Positions 45,130 to 53,429 of a stretch of 64,000 nucleotides of DNA are shown here, in pieces. Position 1 is the first letter of the stretch. Every line of letters begins with the position of its first letter. This DNA comes from Haloterrigena salifodinae (GTDB lineage: Archaea; Halobacteriota; Halobacteria; Halobacteriales; Natrialbaceae). The stretch covers positions 1,132,995-1,196,994 of the forward strand of contig NZ_RQWN01000001.1 of NCBI RefSeq assembly GCF_003977755.1, in the 5' to 3' direction. The notes beneath the pieces were generated by a model. That model made no database searches. It saw only the letters and a list, made by a program, of their open reading frames with translations, and was not told the DNA's origin. The translations under genes were made by a program, and so were the position numbers.

Positions 45130-46377
45130 ATGCCCTCCAGACGACGATTGCTCGCCGGCGTCGGAGTCGGCGCCGTCGGAATCGCCGGCGGTACGAGCGT
45201 TCTCGACGTCGAGTTCGCCGCCGACACCGCGTCCGCCTCGACGAGCGGCGAGACCGACTGGCCGATGGCACGCTACGATCCCAGCGGAACCGGCTACAAT
45301 CCGAACGCAACGGGACCGAAAGACGGCGTCGAGGTCGCGTGGCAGCGGGATACGGACCCGAACATGTACGGACTGTCGGCACCGATTCTCGTCGGGGAGA
45401 CGCTGTACGCGGTCGGTCAGCAGTCGCTCGTCGCGTTCGAACGCGACACCGGCGAGATTCGATTCACGCGGGACGGCCAGTACTGGTTGTCACCGGCTCG
45501 AGCCCCGGCGCGAGCGTATCGAAGCGACACGCTCGCCGTCAGCGGTCGAGAGGGGATTCACGGACTGAGCGCCAGCGGCGGCTACGAGCTGCTCGGGCGA
45601 TCGATCGGCACCGAACGCTGGCACAGTCCCGGTCGGGAGACCCAGCGGTGGTCCAGTTCGTCGCTAAGGGTACAATCGCCCGTCGCCGCGGACGAAACGG
45701 TGTACGCGATCGTCCCCGAGACCGACCGTGCCGTCGCACTGGATGCGAGCAGCGGTCGCGTTCGGTGGGAACGAACGATCGGCGACGAGCGATCGATCGG
45801 ATCAACTCGACCGGCGGTCCGCGATGGGGTCGTCTACGTCTCGAGTCATCCCGGGGACATCGTCGCTTTCGACGCCGAAACGGGCGACACTCACTGGAGC
45901 GTCAAACCGGATCCCGGGGAGGAGACGCCGATGACCTACTACGAGTTCCACCCGCCGACGGCGACGGACGAGGGACTCGTCGTTCCCTATCGGACCGGCG
46001 TCGTGCTGCTCGATCCGGCCGACGGCAGCGTTCTGTGGGAGTACACCCACGACGGGAACGCCACCGACGGCAGCGCCGCCGTCGCCGACGGAACGGTGTT
46101 CGTCACCGACGGCGAGGAGTCGCTACACGCGATCGACCTCGAGCGCGGCGAGCGGGAGTGGACCGCTGAGTACGTTCCCGACACGGATCCGGTCGTCGCC
46201 GACGCCGTCGTCTACCTCGGGTATCAGTTCCCCGAACTGGTCGCGATCGACGCCGAGACGGGCGAGCAACGGTGGCGTTACGAGGAGGCGACGTACTTCA
46301 CACAGCCGATCGTCGGTGACGGCGTGCTATACGTCCTCACAGATAACGGACTGCTCGCACTCGAGGAGGCCGAGTAA
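45130..46377 (+). CDS. Secreted PQQ-type beta-propeller protein
   Basis: A 415-residue protein with a Tat-like signal (SRRRLLAGVGVGAVGIAGG at residues 3-21). Repeated propeller blades follow, of the type DPADGSVLWEYTHDG, DAETGDTHWSVKPD and DAETGEQRWRYEE. It is probably exported in folded form, as is common in haloarchaea; PQQ binding is not certain. ATG 45130 is chosen because the signal motif begins directly. It is followed by a membrane protein 2 nt later, likely in one operon. Confidence 0.85.
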   Translation: MPSRRRLLAGVGVGAVGIAGGTSVLDVEFAADTASASTSGETDWPMARYDPSGTGYNPNATGPKDGVEVAWQRDTDPNMYGLSAPILVGETLYAVGQQSLVAFERDTGEIRFTRDGQYWLSPARAPARAYRSDTLAVSGREGIHGLSASGGYELLGRSIGTERWHSPGRETQRWSSSSLRVQSPVAADETVYAIVPETDRAVALDASSGRVRWERTIGDERSIGSTRPAVRDGVVYVSSHPGDIVAFDAETGDTHWSVKPDPGEETPMTYYEFHPPTATDEGLVVPYRTGVVLLDPADGSVLWEYTHDGNATDGSAAVADGTVFVTDGEESLHAIDLERGEREWTAEYVPDTDPVVADAVVYLGYQFPELVAIDAETGEQRWRYEEATYFTQPIVGDGVLYVLTDNGLLALEEAE

Positions 46378-46379
46378 CC

Positions 46380-47183
46380 ATGGCCGACGGACACGATCAC
46401 CCGTCGAACCCGCCCGTATCCAGTCGGAAGCGGCAGAGCCCGCTCTCGGTCGCACTCTCTCGCCTTTGGGACGATCCCGTCCTCTTCGTCCCGTTTCTTC
46501 TCGTGGGGATCGTCCTCACGGTCGTCGACTGGCTCCACCGGCGCGACCCGATTCCGGCTCTCGAGCGGACAGGACTTGGTGCGGACGGAATCAACGTTCA
46601 GATCGAGTTCGCCGGCTATCCGACGGGCATCGGCCGGACGCTGCGCCCGCTCGAGTCGCTGATCGGCCTCGAACCGATATATCTCGGGTGGGGGCTCGCC
46701 CTGTACGTCCTGCCGCTGGTCGCAGTCACCGTCGCCGGCGCCGTAACGATGGCCCGCGCGATGGATCGACCCGTTCGGTTCGAGGCCGTCACCTCGCTGT
46801 TCGGATTCGTCGTCGCGCTGGACCTGCTCCAGCGGCTGCTCGGTTCCATCGCCGTCCTCCAAGAGATGGGGCTGTGGGGATTCGTTCTCCTGGCGATCTA
46901 CTTCGCGCTGTTCGTGCGACTCTTTCTCGTTCCGGGACTGCTCGTCGCCGGGCGACCGCTGCGGCCGGCACTCCGGGAGAGCGGTCGGTTCGCGGACGGA
47001 CGCGGCTGGTCCCTCTTCGCGCTGATCCTGGCGATCGGACTCTCGGCGTGGCTGCTCTCGCTTCCCCCGGTCGTGGGGCCGGTGCTGAGCAGCGCCCTTG
47101 TCGCACCCGTTCACGCCGTCGTGATCGCCGTCGGTCTCGAGCAAAGCGGCGCCCTCCGGCAGCCGACTGGTTGGCTCAATTAG
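46380..47183 (+). CDS. Polytopic membrane protein, operon partner of the propeller protein
   Basis: A 267-residue protein with about five to six TM helices and a polar N-terminus. One helix (VLFVPFLLVGIVLTVVDWL) lies near residue 35, with others at LALYVLPLVAVTVAGAV and SLFALILAIGLSAWLLSL. It starts 2 nt after the propeller gene's stop, so the two are surely co-transcribed. No family recognised; it may anchor or partner the exported propeller protein. Confidence 0.7.
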   Translation: MADGHDHPSNPPVSSRKRQSPLSVALSRLWDDPVLFVPFLLVGIVLTVVDWLHRRDPIPALERTGLGADGINVQIEFAGYPTGIGRTLRPLESLIGLEPIYLGWGLALYVLPLVAVTVAGAVTMARAMDRPVRFEAVTSLFGFVVALDLLQRLLGSIAVLQEMGLWGFVLLAIYFALFVRLFLVPGLLVAGRPLRPALRESGRFADGRGWSLFALILAIGLSAWLLSLPPVVGPVLSSALVAPVHAVVIAVGLEQSGALRQPTGWLN

Positions 47184-48211
47184 TTCGGCAGCGCGACCAG
47201 TCCGCGCGGCGCCTGCACCTCGAGGCCATCTTCCCAGTCGGTATCGATAGCCGCCCAGGAGTCGCCGAAGTCCTCGCTGTGGAACAGCCCGCGGTTGTTC
47301 AGCGCGTAGACGACGCCGTCCGCGTTGGTCGTCTCGAAGACGGCGCGGACGACGCCCTCGCCAGTCGGGAGGCCGCGGCCCTCGAGTCGTGCCCAGGGTT
47401 CGTCGCCGAGCCGACGGTAGACGTGCGAGTCGGCCCGCTCGGCCGTGTGGGCCGTCCGGGCGCCGCTGGCGCTCGAGACGATTACCGCGTCGGGATCGGC
47501 GGGGTCGACGGCCAGCCCCCAGCAGTAGGTGTGTCCGAGGCCGTCCTGCGGGCGGCGCCAGGAGTCGCCGCCGTCGTCGCTGACCGCGTAGCCGTCGCCG
47601 GCGGCGGTGTAAACCCGGCCCTCGCGGTCGCCGTGGGTCGCGAGCGTGTGGTTGTCCCGGCGCGACCCCTCGGGGCGATCGTGCCACGTCTCGCCGCCAT
47701 CGGAGCTCAGAATGAACGCGCCCGCTTCGATGCCGACGTAGAGCCGATCCGGATCGAAGGGGTCGACCTCGAGCCAGCGGACGTGGTGGGTGTGGGGTCG
47801 CGGTGGGAAGGCCCACTCGTCGGCCGACGGGAGGTCAGTCAGCCCCTCGAGGTGCGTCCAGGTGTCGCCGCCGTCGGCCGAGCGGTAGACGCGACTCGGT
47901 TCGGTTCCGGCGTAGACCACGTTCGGATCGCGAGGGCTGACCGCCAGCGCCGTGACGGCCTCGCTGACGAAGTCCGTCTCGAGACGTTCGAACTCTCGTT
48001 CACCCGGCTCGGTAGCCCGTCCGCGAGTGCGGTAGAGGCCGTCCTCGAAGGTGCCGACGAAGACTCGCTCGGGGGCCGCCCGCGAGGCGGCGAGACATTC
48101 GATCCTGTGGCCCTCGAGTCGAGTGCTCGCGTGGCTCATTCCGCCCGGTTCGGATTCGTCGCCCGCGTAACAGCGGAGCCGGTCTCGCATCGCCGCGTAG
48201 AGCGTCCTCAT
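47180..48211 (-). CDS. BNR/sialidase-type beta-propeller protein
   Basis: A 343-residue protein of repeated BNR/YCF48-like blades. Asp-box-like motifs are SADGGDTW, SSDGGETW, SDDGGDSW and SEDFGDSW, with VDPFDPDRLYVG-type lead-ins. These form a propeller as in sialidases or photosystem assembly factor Ycf48. No signal peptide is evident, so a cytoplasmic role is likely. The gene ends overlap the preceding gene's stop by 4 nt (convergent). Confidence 0.8.
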   Translation of the reverse strand: MRTLYAAMRDRLRCYAGDESEPGGMSHASTRLEGHRIECLAASRAAPERVFVGTFEDGLYRTRGRATEPGEREFERLETDFVSEAVTALAVSPRDPNVVYAGTEPSRVYRSADGGDTWTHLEGLTDLPSADEWAFPPRPHTHHVRWLEVDPFDPDRLYVGIEAGAFILSSDGGETWHDRPEGSRRDNHTLATHGDREGRVYTAAGDGYAVSDDGGDSWRRPQDGLGHTYCWGLAVDPADPDAVIVSSASGARTAHTAERADSHVYRRLGDEPWARLEGRGLPTGEGVVRAVFETTNADGVVYALNNRGLFHSEDFGDSWAAIDTDWEDGLEVQAPRGLVALPN

Positions 48212-48337
48212 GTGGCTCGAAGACGGCGTCTATCACCAAACAAGTCGGGGTCGGCGAACGGAGTCGCCGGTCGAGGTGTCGATAGAATTGCCAATTGATT
48301 TATCATCGTCGTCTTCCCATCACGTACTGTTCCGACG

Positions 48338-49816
48338 ATGTTCACCAGTGCTCGCCGCACGTCGACGTACGTCCGGGAGTACTCGGTTTCGATCGCCGGG
48401 CTCGGATTGCTCGCGATCGTCGCCGCGTACGTCGTGACGTTCGGCGGCCCCGTCTTCCTACTCGTCCTCGAGGCGAGCGTCCCGACGACGATCGGGCTCG
48501 GCCACGTCTGGTACGGGCTGCGGACCCGGACCGACGAAGAGACGACGCGGCGAGCGGACATCGTCACCGTCGGTTCGGTCACCTGCGGCGCGATGGTCGC
48601 GCTCTTCTGTGCCTGGTGTATCTACCTGCTCTCCGTCAGAATGGACTTTTCTAGCGGGTTAACCCAGCCGGTGATCAGCGCGCTGAGCACCGGGATGGCC
48701 TTCGGCGGCCTGCTCGGCCACACCTACGTCGAGTTTACCCACTACTACCGAGAGAGCGAACGGCTCTCGCGGGCGGTCGACGCCTCGATGGACGGGATCG
48801 CCGTCGTCGTCGACGACGAACACGCCTACGTCAACGACGCCTACGCCACCCTCTACGGCGTTCACGACTCGGCGACGATCGAGGGGACCGAGTGGGCGGA
48901 GCGGTACACGAACGCCGCGCAGGCGACGATCGACCGCGAGGTGCGTCCGGCTCTCGCCGAGCGAAACTACTGGCGCGGGACGCTGATCGGCCAGCGGGCC
49001 GACGGGACGACGTTTCCGCAGGACGTGACGGTCAGCGCCCTCGAGCACGGCTACGTCGTCGTCGCCCGCGACATCACCGAACAGCGCGACCGGGAGCAGC
49101 GGATTCAAGTGCTCAACCGCGTCCTCCGGCACAATCTCCGGAACGCCGCGACCGTCGTCAAGGGCCACGCCAGCCTCATCAGCGAGAAACAGCCCGCCCT
49201 CGAGCGCGAGCACGTCAGACCGATCCTCGAGGAGACCACCGACCTGATCGAGACGGCCGACAAGGCCCGCGGCGTCGAACGGACGCTCGAGCGCAACGGA
49301 GACGACGATCTGATCGACGCCACGGCGGCGGTTCGCTCGGTCGTCGACCGTGCGCGATCGGCCTACCCCGACGCGCGGATCGCGTCCAGAACCGACGAGT
49401 CGGGGGCGAGGGCGACCACGCCGACCGTCGACGGCAGCGTCGTCGACGCCCTGAACGAACTCGTCGACAACGCCGTCGAACACAACTCGGCCGCAGACGA
49501 AGAGGGTACGGACGGCCCGACCGTCGAGGTCGCGGTCCGAGCCGTCGACTACGACGGTGAACTCCGACTCGAGTTCACGGTCGCGGACGACGGCGACGGG
49601 ATTCCCGAAACTGAGCGCCGGGCGGTCCTCGACGGCGCGGAGACGCAACTCGAGCACGGCTCCGGACTGGGGCTGTGGCTCGTCAACTGGATCGTTCAGA
49701 ACGGCGGCGGCGACCTGCGGTTCGCCGACCGCCCCGACGGCGGGACGGTCGTGACGCTGTCGTTTCCGTACGAGTGCGCCGCCGGCCCGAGACTGGCCCT
49801 GATGGAGACACTGTGA
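48338..49816 (+). CDS. PAS-domain sensor histidine kinase with membrane N-terminus
   Basis: A 492-residue kinase. Residues 1-135 carry about four TM helices. A PAS domain follows at about 140-250 (AVDASMDGIAVVVDDEHAYV). The DHp has the H-box VLRHNLRN (His265), and the HATPase has NELVDNAVEHNS (N-box) and GDGIPETER with the GSGLGLWLVNWIV loop. It phosphorylates a response regulator not in the window. The ligand is unknown. Confidence 0.92.
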   Translation: MFTSARRTSTYVREYSVSIAGLGLLAIVAAYVVTFGGPVFLLVLEASVPTTIGLGHVWYGLRTRTDEETTRRADIVTVGSVTCGAMVALFCAWCIYLLSVRMDFSSGLTQPVISALSTGMAFGGLLGHTYVEFTHYYRESERLSRAVDASMDGIAVVVDDEHAYVNDAYATLYGVHDSATIEGTEWAERYTNAAQATIDREVRPALAERNYWRGTLIGQRADGTTFPQDVTVSALEHGYVVVARDITEQRDREQRIQVLNRVLRHNLRNAATVVKGHASLISEKQPALEREHVRPILEETTDLIETADKARGVERTLERNGDDDLIDATAAVRSVVDRARSAYPDARIASRTDESGARATTPTVDGSVVDALNELVDNAVEHNSAADEEGTDGPTVEVAVRAVDYDGELRLEFTVADDGDGIPETERRAVLDGAETQLEHGSGLGLWLVNWIVQNGGGDLRFADRPDGGTVVTLSFPYECAAGPRLALMETL

Positions 49817-49937
49817 TCCGCGCGCCGCGACGGCGTCTCGAGCCACTGCGTAGCGCGGCGTCGGTCGGCCCGACAGTCACGGCATCGAGAGTACCACCTA
49901 AATTAATATAACTCGAATTCCTACCGGTCGGTCGAAT

Positions 49938-50249
49938 ATGCCCATCCAACCCCCCGCCCCGTCGACCCCCGACCGGCCCGTCCCCGCGGGCGAGGACCGA
50001 GTCCTCGCGACCACGTCCCAGCTGGCCGGCCGCGTCGAAGACGCCCTCGACTGTCGGCTCAACGCGGCCGTCCTCGAGGACCTCCTGCTCGAACTCGATC
50101 GCGGCGACTTCGTCGAGTGGGTGACCGTCACCCGCGACGGCGAGTACCTCTGGGACCTGACCGACGCTCCCGAACGAATTGCCGACGTCGTGGCCGCGAT
50201 CGTCGTCGAGCGTCTCGAGCAGTGGCTCGAGGCGCGAACTGCGGCTTGA
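49938..50249 (+). CDS. Hypothetical 103-residue protein
   Basis: A soluble protein with a Pro-rich start (MPIQPPAPSTPDRPVP) and a helical/beta body (LATTSQLAGRVEDALDCRLN, LEDLLLELDRGDFVEWVTVT, LTDAPERIADVVAAIVVERL). A TATA-like TTAATATAAC lies upstream near 49905. No family recognised. Confidence 0.65.
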   Translation: MPIQPPAPSTPDRPVPAGEDRVLATTSQLAGRVEDALDCRLNAAVLEDLLLELDRGDFVEWVTVTRDGEYLWDLTDAPERIADVVAAIVVERLEQWLEARTAA

Positions 50250-50385
50250 GATTACGGGGGCGAAATCGGTCTGGAATTACCGGCTCTCGAAGCGGTGGTA
50301 CATTCAGTTAGGTGCCCTTCTGTAACCGCGTCGTTGCTCAACACAGAGCGAAGATTCTTCTGAAATCATATACTATCCAACACAA

Positions 50386-51027
50386 ATGGAACAGGTTCTT
50401 TCCGATGCATTAGAGCGGGCGTTCCCAGACCGGAACATCTCTGAGATAGACAGCCCCTCAGAATCCCAGCATCCGGGGAATCAAACCTATCGTATTTCGT
50501 TTGCTAGTGGCGAGGAATCGTTTCTCAAACTGGTGACCGACGGTGGTAGCCGTCGGATTCGAAGGGCCGGTGCAGTTCTTCAGTATCTCAACACCCATGC
50601 AGAAATCCGGGTGCCACGCGTACTGTACACTCGCGTGCAAAGCGAGCCGTATTATCTCGCGACTGCCGCCCTCTCAGGTGAACCCATCGTTACCCGTTGG
50701 TCAGGTGCATCACCATCCGAGCGCGAGTCGATACTGTATCGGGTCGGTCGAGCAATGGCGAATCTGCACGCAGTTCGATTCGAGGAAAGCGGGCGGATTC
50801 TGGGGGGAACTGCTGACAACCTCACCCTCGAAGAAGACCTGTGGGTTACTGTCCTCTGTACTACAATCGAAGAGCGCGTACAGACGGTTTTCTCGGACCA
50901 CTTCACGGAATTTCCGAATCGTGTGCAACAAGTTCTCAAAGACCATCGTGAGGTACTCACTGATGTCCCAGTATCGCTCCTCCAGGGCGACCCAAACCGA
51001 AAGCCGACGAACCCATTCCGGAATTAG
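50386..51027 (+). pseudogene. Aminoglycoside-phosphotransferase-type kinase, 3' truncated
   Basis: The frame has the N-lobe of an APH/choline-kinase-like enzyme (YRISFASGEESFLKLVTDGG, the helix-rich VPRVLYTRVQSEPYYLATAAL). It reaches VSLLQGDPN, where the catalytic HGD-x4-N loop should continue, but the reading stops at once (RKPTNPFRN then stop). The catalytic His is Gln and the activation-loop half is missing, so it is likely non-functional. Base use is more AT-rich than in the genes before it. Confidence 0.65.
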
Positions 51028-51145
51028 CGACATGGATCTGTGATGAGATGCATCGTCGAATCACTGCTCTTGAATCCGAGAACTAAACACCACGGTTGCC
51101 GGGTATGGTAATTGTCGTATCGTCGCTATCGTATATGAAATGTAG

Positions 51146-51208
51146 GTTCTCAAGAACTTCCGTGAATGGCAGACCGGGTAAAGTGCATCATCAGTTCTTA
51201 AGAACTTC
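51146..51208. promoter_or_regulatory. Paired palindromes upstream of the DUF1269 gene
   Basis: GTTCTCAAGAACTTC at 51146-51160 and GTTCTTAAGAACTTC at 51194-51208 are near-identical. The second contains the perfect 14-bp palindrome AGTTCTTAAGAACT. Their centres are 48 nt apart, and the DUF1269 start is at 51277. They are good candidates for operators of a regulator acting on that gene. No regulator gene is adjacent. Confidence 0.5.
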
Positions 51209-51276
51209 TAGATAGATGCTGTTTTAAATTATCGTGTGAAACATTTAACACCAACGTCGATGTGCGTTCATTGCCG

Positions 51277-51774
51277 ATGAAAGAACTAATCGTCCTTGCG
51301 TTCGATTCCATGGATGGCGCGAAATCCGTCCGTGACGAACTTTACGAACTTCAGAAAGAAGAGTTGCTCCAACTCGACGACGCAGCGGTCGTCGTCCGGA
51401 AGGAAAACGGTCACGTCAAAGTGAAACAGGCACGAAGTCTGGTCGGTGCGGGCGCCCTAGGCGGGGCGTTCTGGGGCCTGCTTATCGGGACCATTTTCTG
51501 GATGCCGTGGCTCGGTGTTGCGATTGGAGCCGCAAGCGGTGCACTCTCCGGAAAGTTCTCCAATGTCGGTATTGATGACGACTTCATTGATGAGGTGTCT
51601 GATACGATCGAACCTGGCCACTCCGCGCTGTTCATGCTCGCTCACGATGTCTCCGAAGAGCGCATCGTCGAGGATCTCGCGTCGTACGATCCAGAAGTGA
51701 TTCGCACGAACCTCTCGCCGACGGACGAAGATACGCTTCGGGAGATGTTTGCAGCTGAAGAAGTCGCAGCCTAA
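51277..51774 (+). CDS. DUF1269-family membrane protein
   Basis: A 165-residue protein with the family pattern: MKELIVLAFDSMDGAKSVRD, ELLQLDDAAVVVRKENG, a glycine-rich hydrophobic core (GAGALGGAFWGLLIGTIF, GVAIGAASGALSGKFSNVG), and FMLAHDVSEERIVEDLASYD. ATG 51277 is chosen because it starts the family N-terminus. Function unknown; such genes are often stress-linked. The gene is preceded by the palindromes. Confidence 0.85.
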   Translation: MKELIVLAFDSMDGAKSVRDELYELQKEELLQLDDAAVVVRKENGHVKVKQARSLVGAGALGGAFWGLLIGTIFWMPWLGVAIGAASGALSGKFSNVGIDDDFIDEVSDTIEPGHSALFMLAHDVSEERIVEDLASYDPEVIRTNLSPTDEDTLREMFAAEEVAA

Positions 51775-51837
51775 AATGACGGGAGAACGGAAATCGGTGC
51801 GAAAATTGGCAGGCGCCATTCAGAGAGGGCAACCGAG

Positions 51838-52833
51838 ATGTGTACGCGGTTGATGTATCTCGGACCCGAGGACATCGTGCTCACCGGCCGGTCGATGGAC
51901 TGGCACAACGAGATCGGCACCAACGTCTGGGTATTCCCGCGCGGAATGGATCGAACGGGCAAAGTCGGTCCAGCCTCGCTGGAGTGGACCGCTGAGTACG
52001 GCAGCGTCATCGCCTCCGCATACGACATCGCAACGACCGACGGAATGAACGAGGCAGGACTGGCCGCGAACGTTCTGTGGCTCACCGAATCCGACTATCC
52101 CGAGTGGGATGGCGACGCACCTGGACTGTCGGTCTCAGTGTGGGCACAGTACGTCCTCGACAACTTCGCGACGGTCGCCGAGGCGGTCGAGAACCACCGG
52201 AAAGAAGAATTCGTCGTCGTTTCCGACGAAATCCCGGACGAAGGTCGGTTCGCCACCCTGCACCTTTCCATGTCAGACGCCACGGGTGACAGCGCCATCC
52301 TCGAGTACGTCGACGGCGAGTTAGTGATCCATCACGATCGGGAGTATCAGGTGATGACGAACTCCCCGCCGTTCGACCAGCAACTCGCACTCGACAAGTA
52401 CTGGTCGGAGATCGGTGGAACCGTCATGTTGCCGGGAACGAATCGCCCAGCGGACCGGTTCGCCCGTGCAAGTTTCTACGTGGACGCAATCCCACAGACA
52501 CAGAACCGTCGAACCGCAACGGCGAGCGTCTTCGGCGTGATCCGCAACGTCTCCGTACCGTACGGGATCAGTACGCCGGACGAACCACATATCTCCTCGA
52601 CGCGCTGGCGCACAGTCGCCGATCACCGAGACCGACGCTACTACTTCGAGTCGGCGTTCTCACCGAACGTTTTCTGGCTGGACCTCGACGAGATCGACTT
52701 CGCCGCCGATGCCGGAGTCCGATCGCTGTCGCTCGGTGAAAACCAGGCGAACGCCTTTGCCGGCGATGCCGTCAACGAACTCGTCGAGACCGAGCCGTTC
52801 GAGTTTCTCGGCGTCCCTGCCTCACCGAACTGA
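51838..52833 (+). CDS. Choloylglycine hydrolase/penicillin V acylase-type Ntn hydrolase
   Basis: A 331-residue linear amide C-N hydrolase. Cys2 (after Met1) would become the N-terminal nucleophile. Other marks are GRSMDW (Arg-Asp), TNSPPFDQQL with the Asn, and PGTNRPADRFARASFY. Enzymes of this type hydrolyse amide bonds such as in bile salts or N-acyl-homoserine lactones. No signal peptide, so likely cytoplasmic. Substrate unknown. Confidence 0.87.
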   Translation: MCTRLMYLGPEDIVLTGRSMDWHNEIGTNVWVFPRGMDRTGKVGPASLEWTAEYGSVIASAYDIATTDGMNEAGLAANVLWLTESDYPEWDGDAPGLSVSVWAQYVLDNFATVAEAVENHRKEEFVVVSDEIPDEGRFATLHLSMSDATGDSAILEYVDGELVIHHDREYQVMTNSPPFDQQLALDKYWSEIGGTVMLPGTNRPADRFARASFYVDAIPQTQNRRTATASVFGVIRNVSVPYGISTPDEPHISSTRWRTVADHRDRRYYFESAFSPNVFWLDLDEIDFAADAGVRSLSLGENQANAFAGDAVNELVETEPFEFLGVPASPN

Positions 52834-52867
52834 CTCTCGCTACTCTCGATCCATTCGTACTAAGGGC

Positions 52868-53058
52868 ATGTCGGCAATCGAAAAGCGATTTTATACCCTC
52901 AAAACGCGAATCGACCGCTTCCGTAATTCATGAGTGGGCAGTCGGGCGAGTACCCGAGAACGGTTCGAACAGTTCGTGCAGTACTACAACCAGCAAAGAC
53001 GCCATTAAGCCTTCAACGGAAACGTACCAGTCGAGGAGGAGCAGACGAGACAGTGCCG
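52868..53058 (+). pseudogene. IS6-like transposase 3' remnant with terminal inverted repeat
   Basis: One frame reads IEKRFYTLKTRIDRFRNS, a stop, then ERFEQFVQYYNQQRRH, a second stop and AFNGNVPVEEE. These are the end of a DDE transposase of the IS6/ISH type. The sequence ends in ACAGTGCC at 53058, matching the GGCACTGT terminus seen in haloarchaeal IS6 elements. The 5' part and the left end are absent, so the copy is dead. Confidence 0.75.
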
Positions 53059-53279
53059 GTCAAGAGGATCGTGTCGATCCGCATCCGCCGCCTTGGCTGT
53101 CGAACGTGACGAGCACTCACTGTTCCTCGCGGGACACGAGAATCGCGCTGATCATCTGAGACGAGGTCGGCGAGATCGGCAACCGCGGACAACGATTTCG
53201 GAAGTGGACACGCACCGTCCTACAGCGGGGTCATCAACAGTCGGACCTCACCTCGAGACGATATTTCTGAACACAACTG

Positions 53280-53293
53280 TGGACTCGCCGGGA
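53280..53293 (-). repeat. Copy 1 of a tRNA-Ala 3'-end sequence
   Basis: Reads TGGACTCGCCGGGA on the plus strand. Its reverse complement, TCCCGGCGAGTCCA, is the T-arm/acceptor end I recall for haloarchaeal tRNA-Ala. It is also the left arm of a longer imperfect hairpin. It may be an older attachment site or a chance repeat. Confidence 0.45.
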
Positions 53294-53364
53294 GTCATGC
53301 GAGCGAAGCGAGTGTGACTACGGCGAGTCCCTTGACTGGAGCGAACGTAGTGAGCGGAAGGAAA

Positions 53365-53379
53365 TGGACTCGCCGGGAT
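53365..53379 (-). repeat. Putative attL core: tRNA-Ala 3'-end fragment
   Basis: Reads TGGACTCGCCGGGAT (15 nt) on the plus strand. On the minus strand it matches the last 15 nt of haloarchaeal tRNA-Ala. The expected T-loop beyond is lost, so only the end was left behind. It lies 50 nt from the integrase stop, as expected for a tRNA-targeting provirus whose intact tRNA is at the far end. Confidence 0.55.
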
Positions 53380-53429
53380 GGTGAAATCCCGCGCTGTCGC
53401 GTAGTTTTGCAATTCATGTCTCTGGTAAT

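Larger units (their letters stand above)
53059..53429. other. Intergenic zone with attachment-site-like repeats
   Basis: About 370 bp between the IS remnant and the integrase. It holds a hairpin at 53281-53330 (GGACTCGCCG/CGGCGAGTCC with an internal GAGTCA/TGACTA) and two tRNA-end-like copies. It also has GAGCGAACGTAGTGAGCG words like those of the 18-kb spacer. No gene supported. Confidence 0.5.

Noticed and set aside
46278-48298. Long open frames on both strands over the 46-48 kb genes
   Set aside because: They are shadows of the membrane, propeller and BNR-repeat genes and show Arg/Pro-rich low-complexity sequence.
53093-53317. 74-residue ORF between the IS remnant and the integrase
   Set aside because: Poor composition, no motifs, and it runs into the att-like repeats and hairpin.
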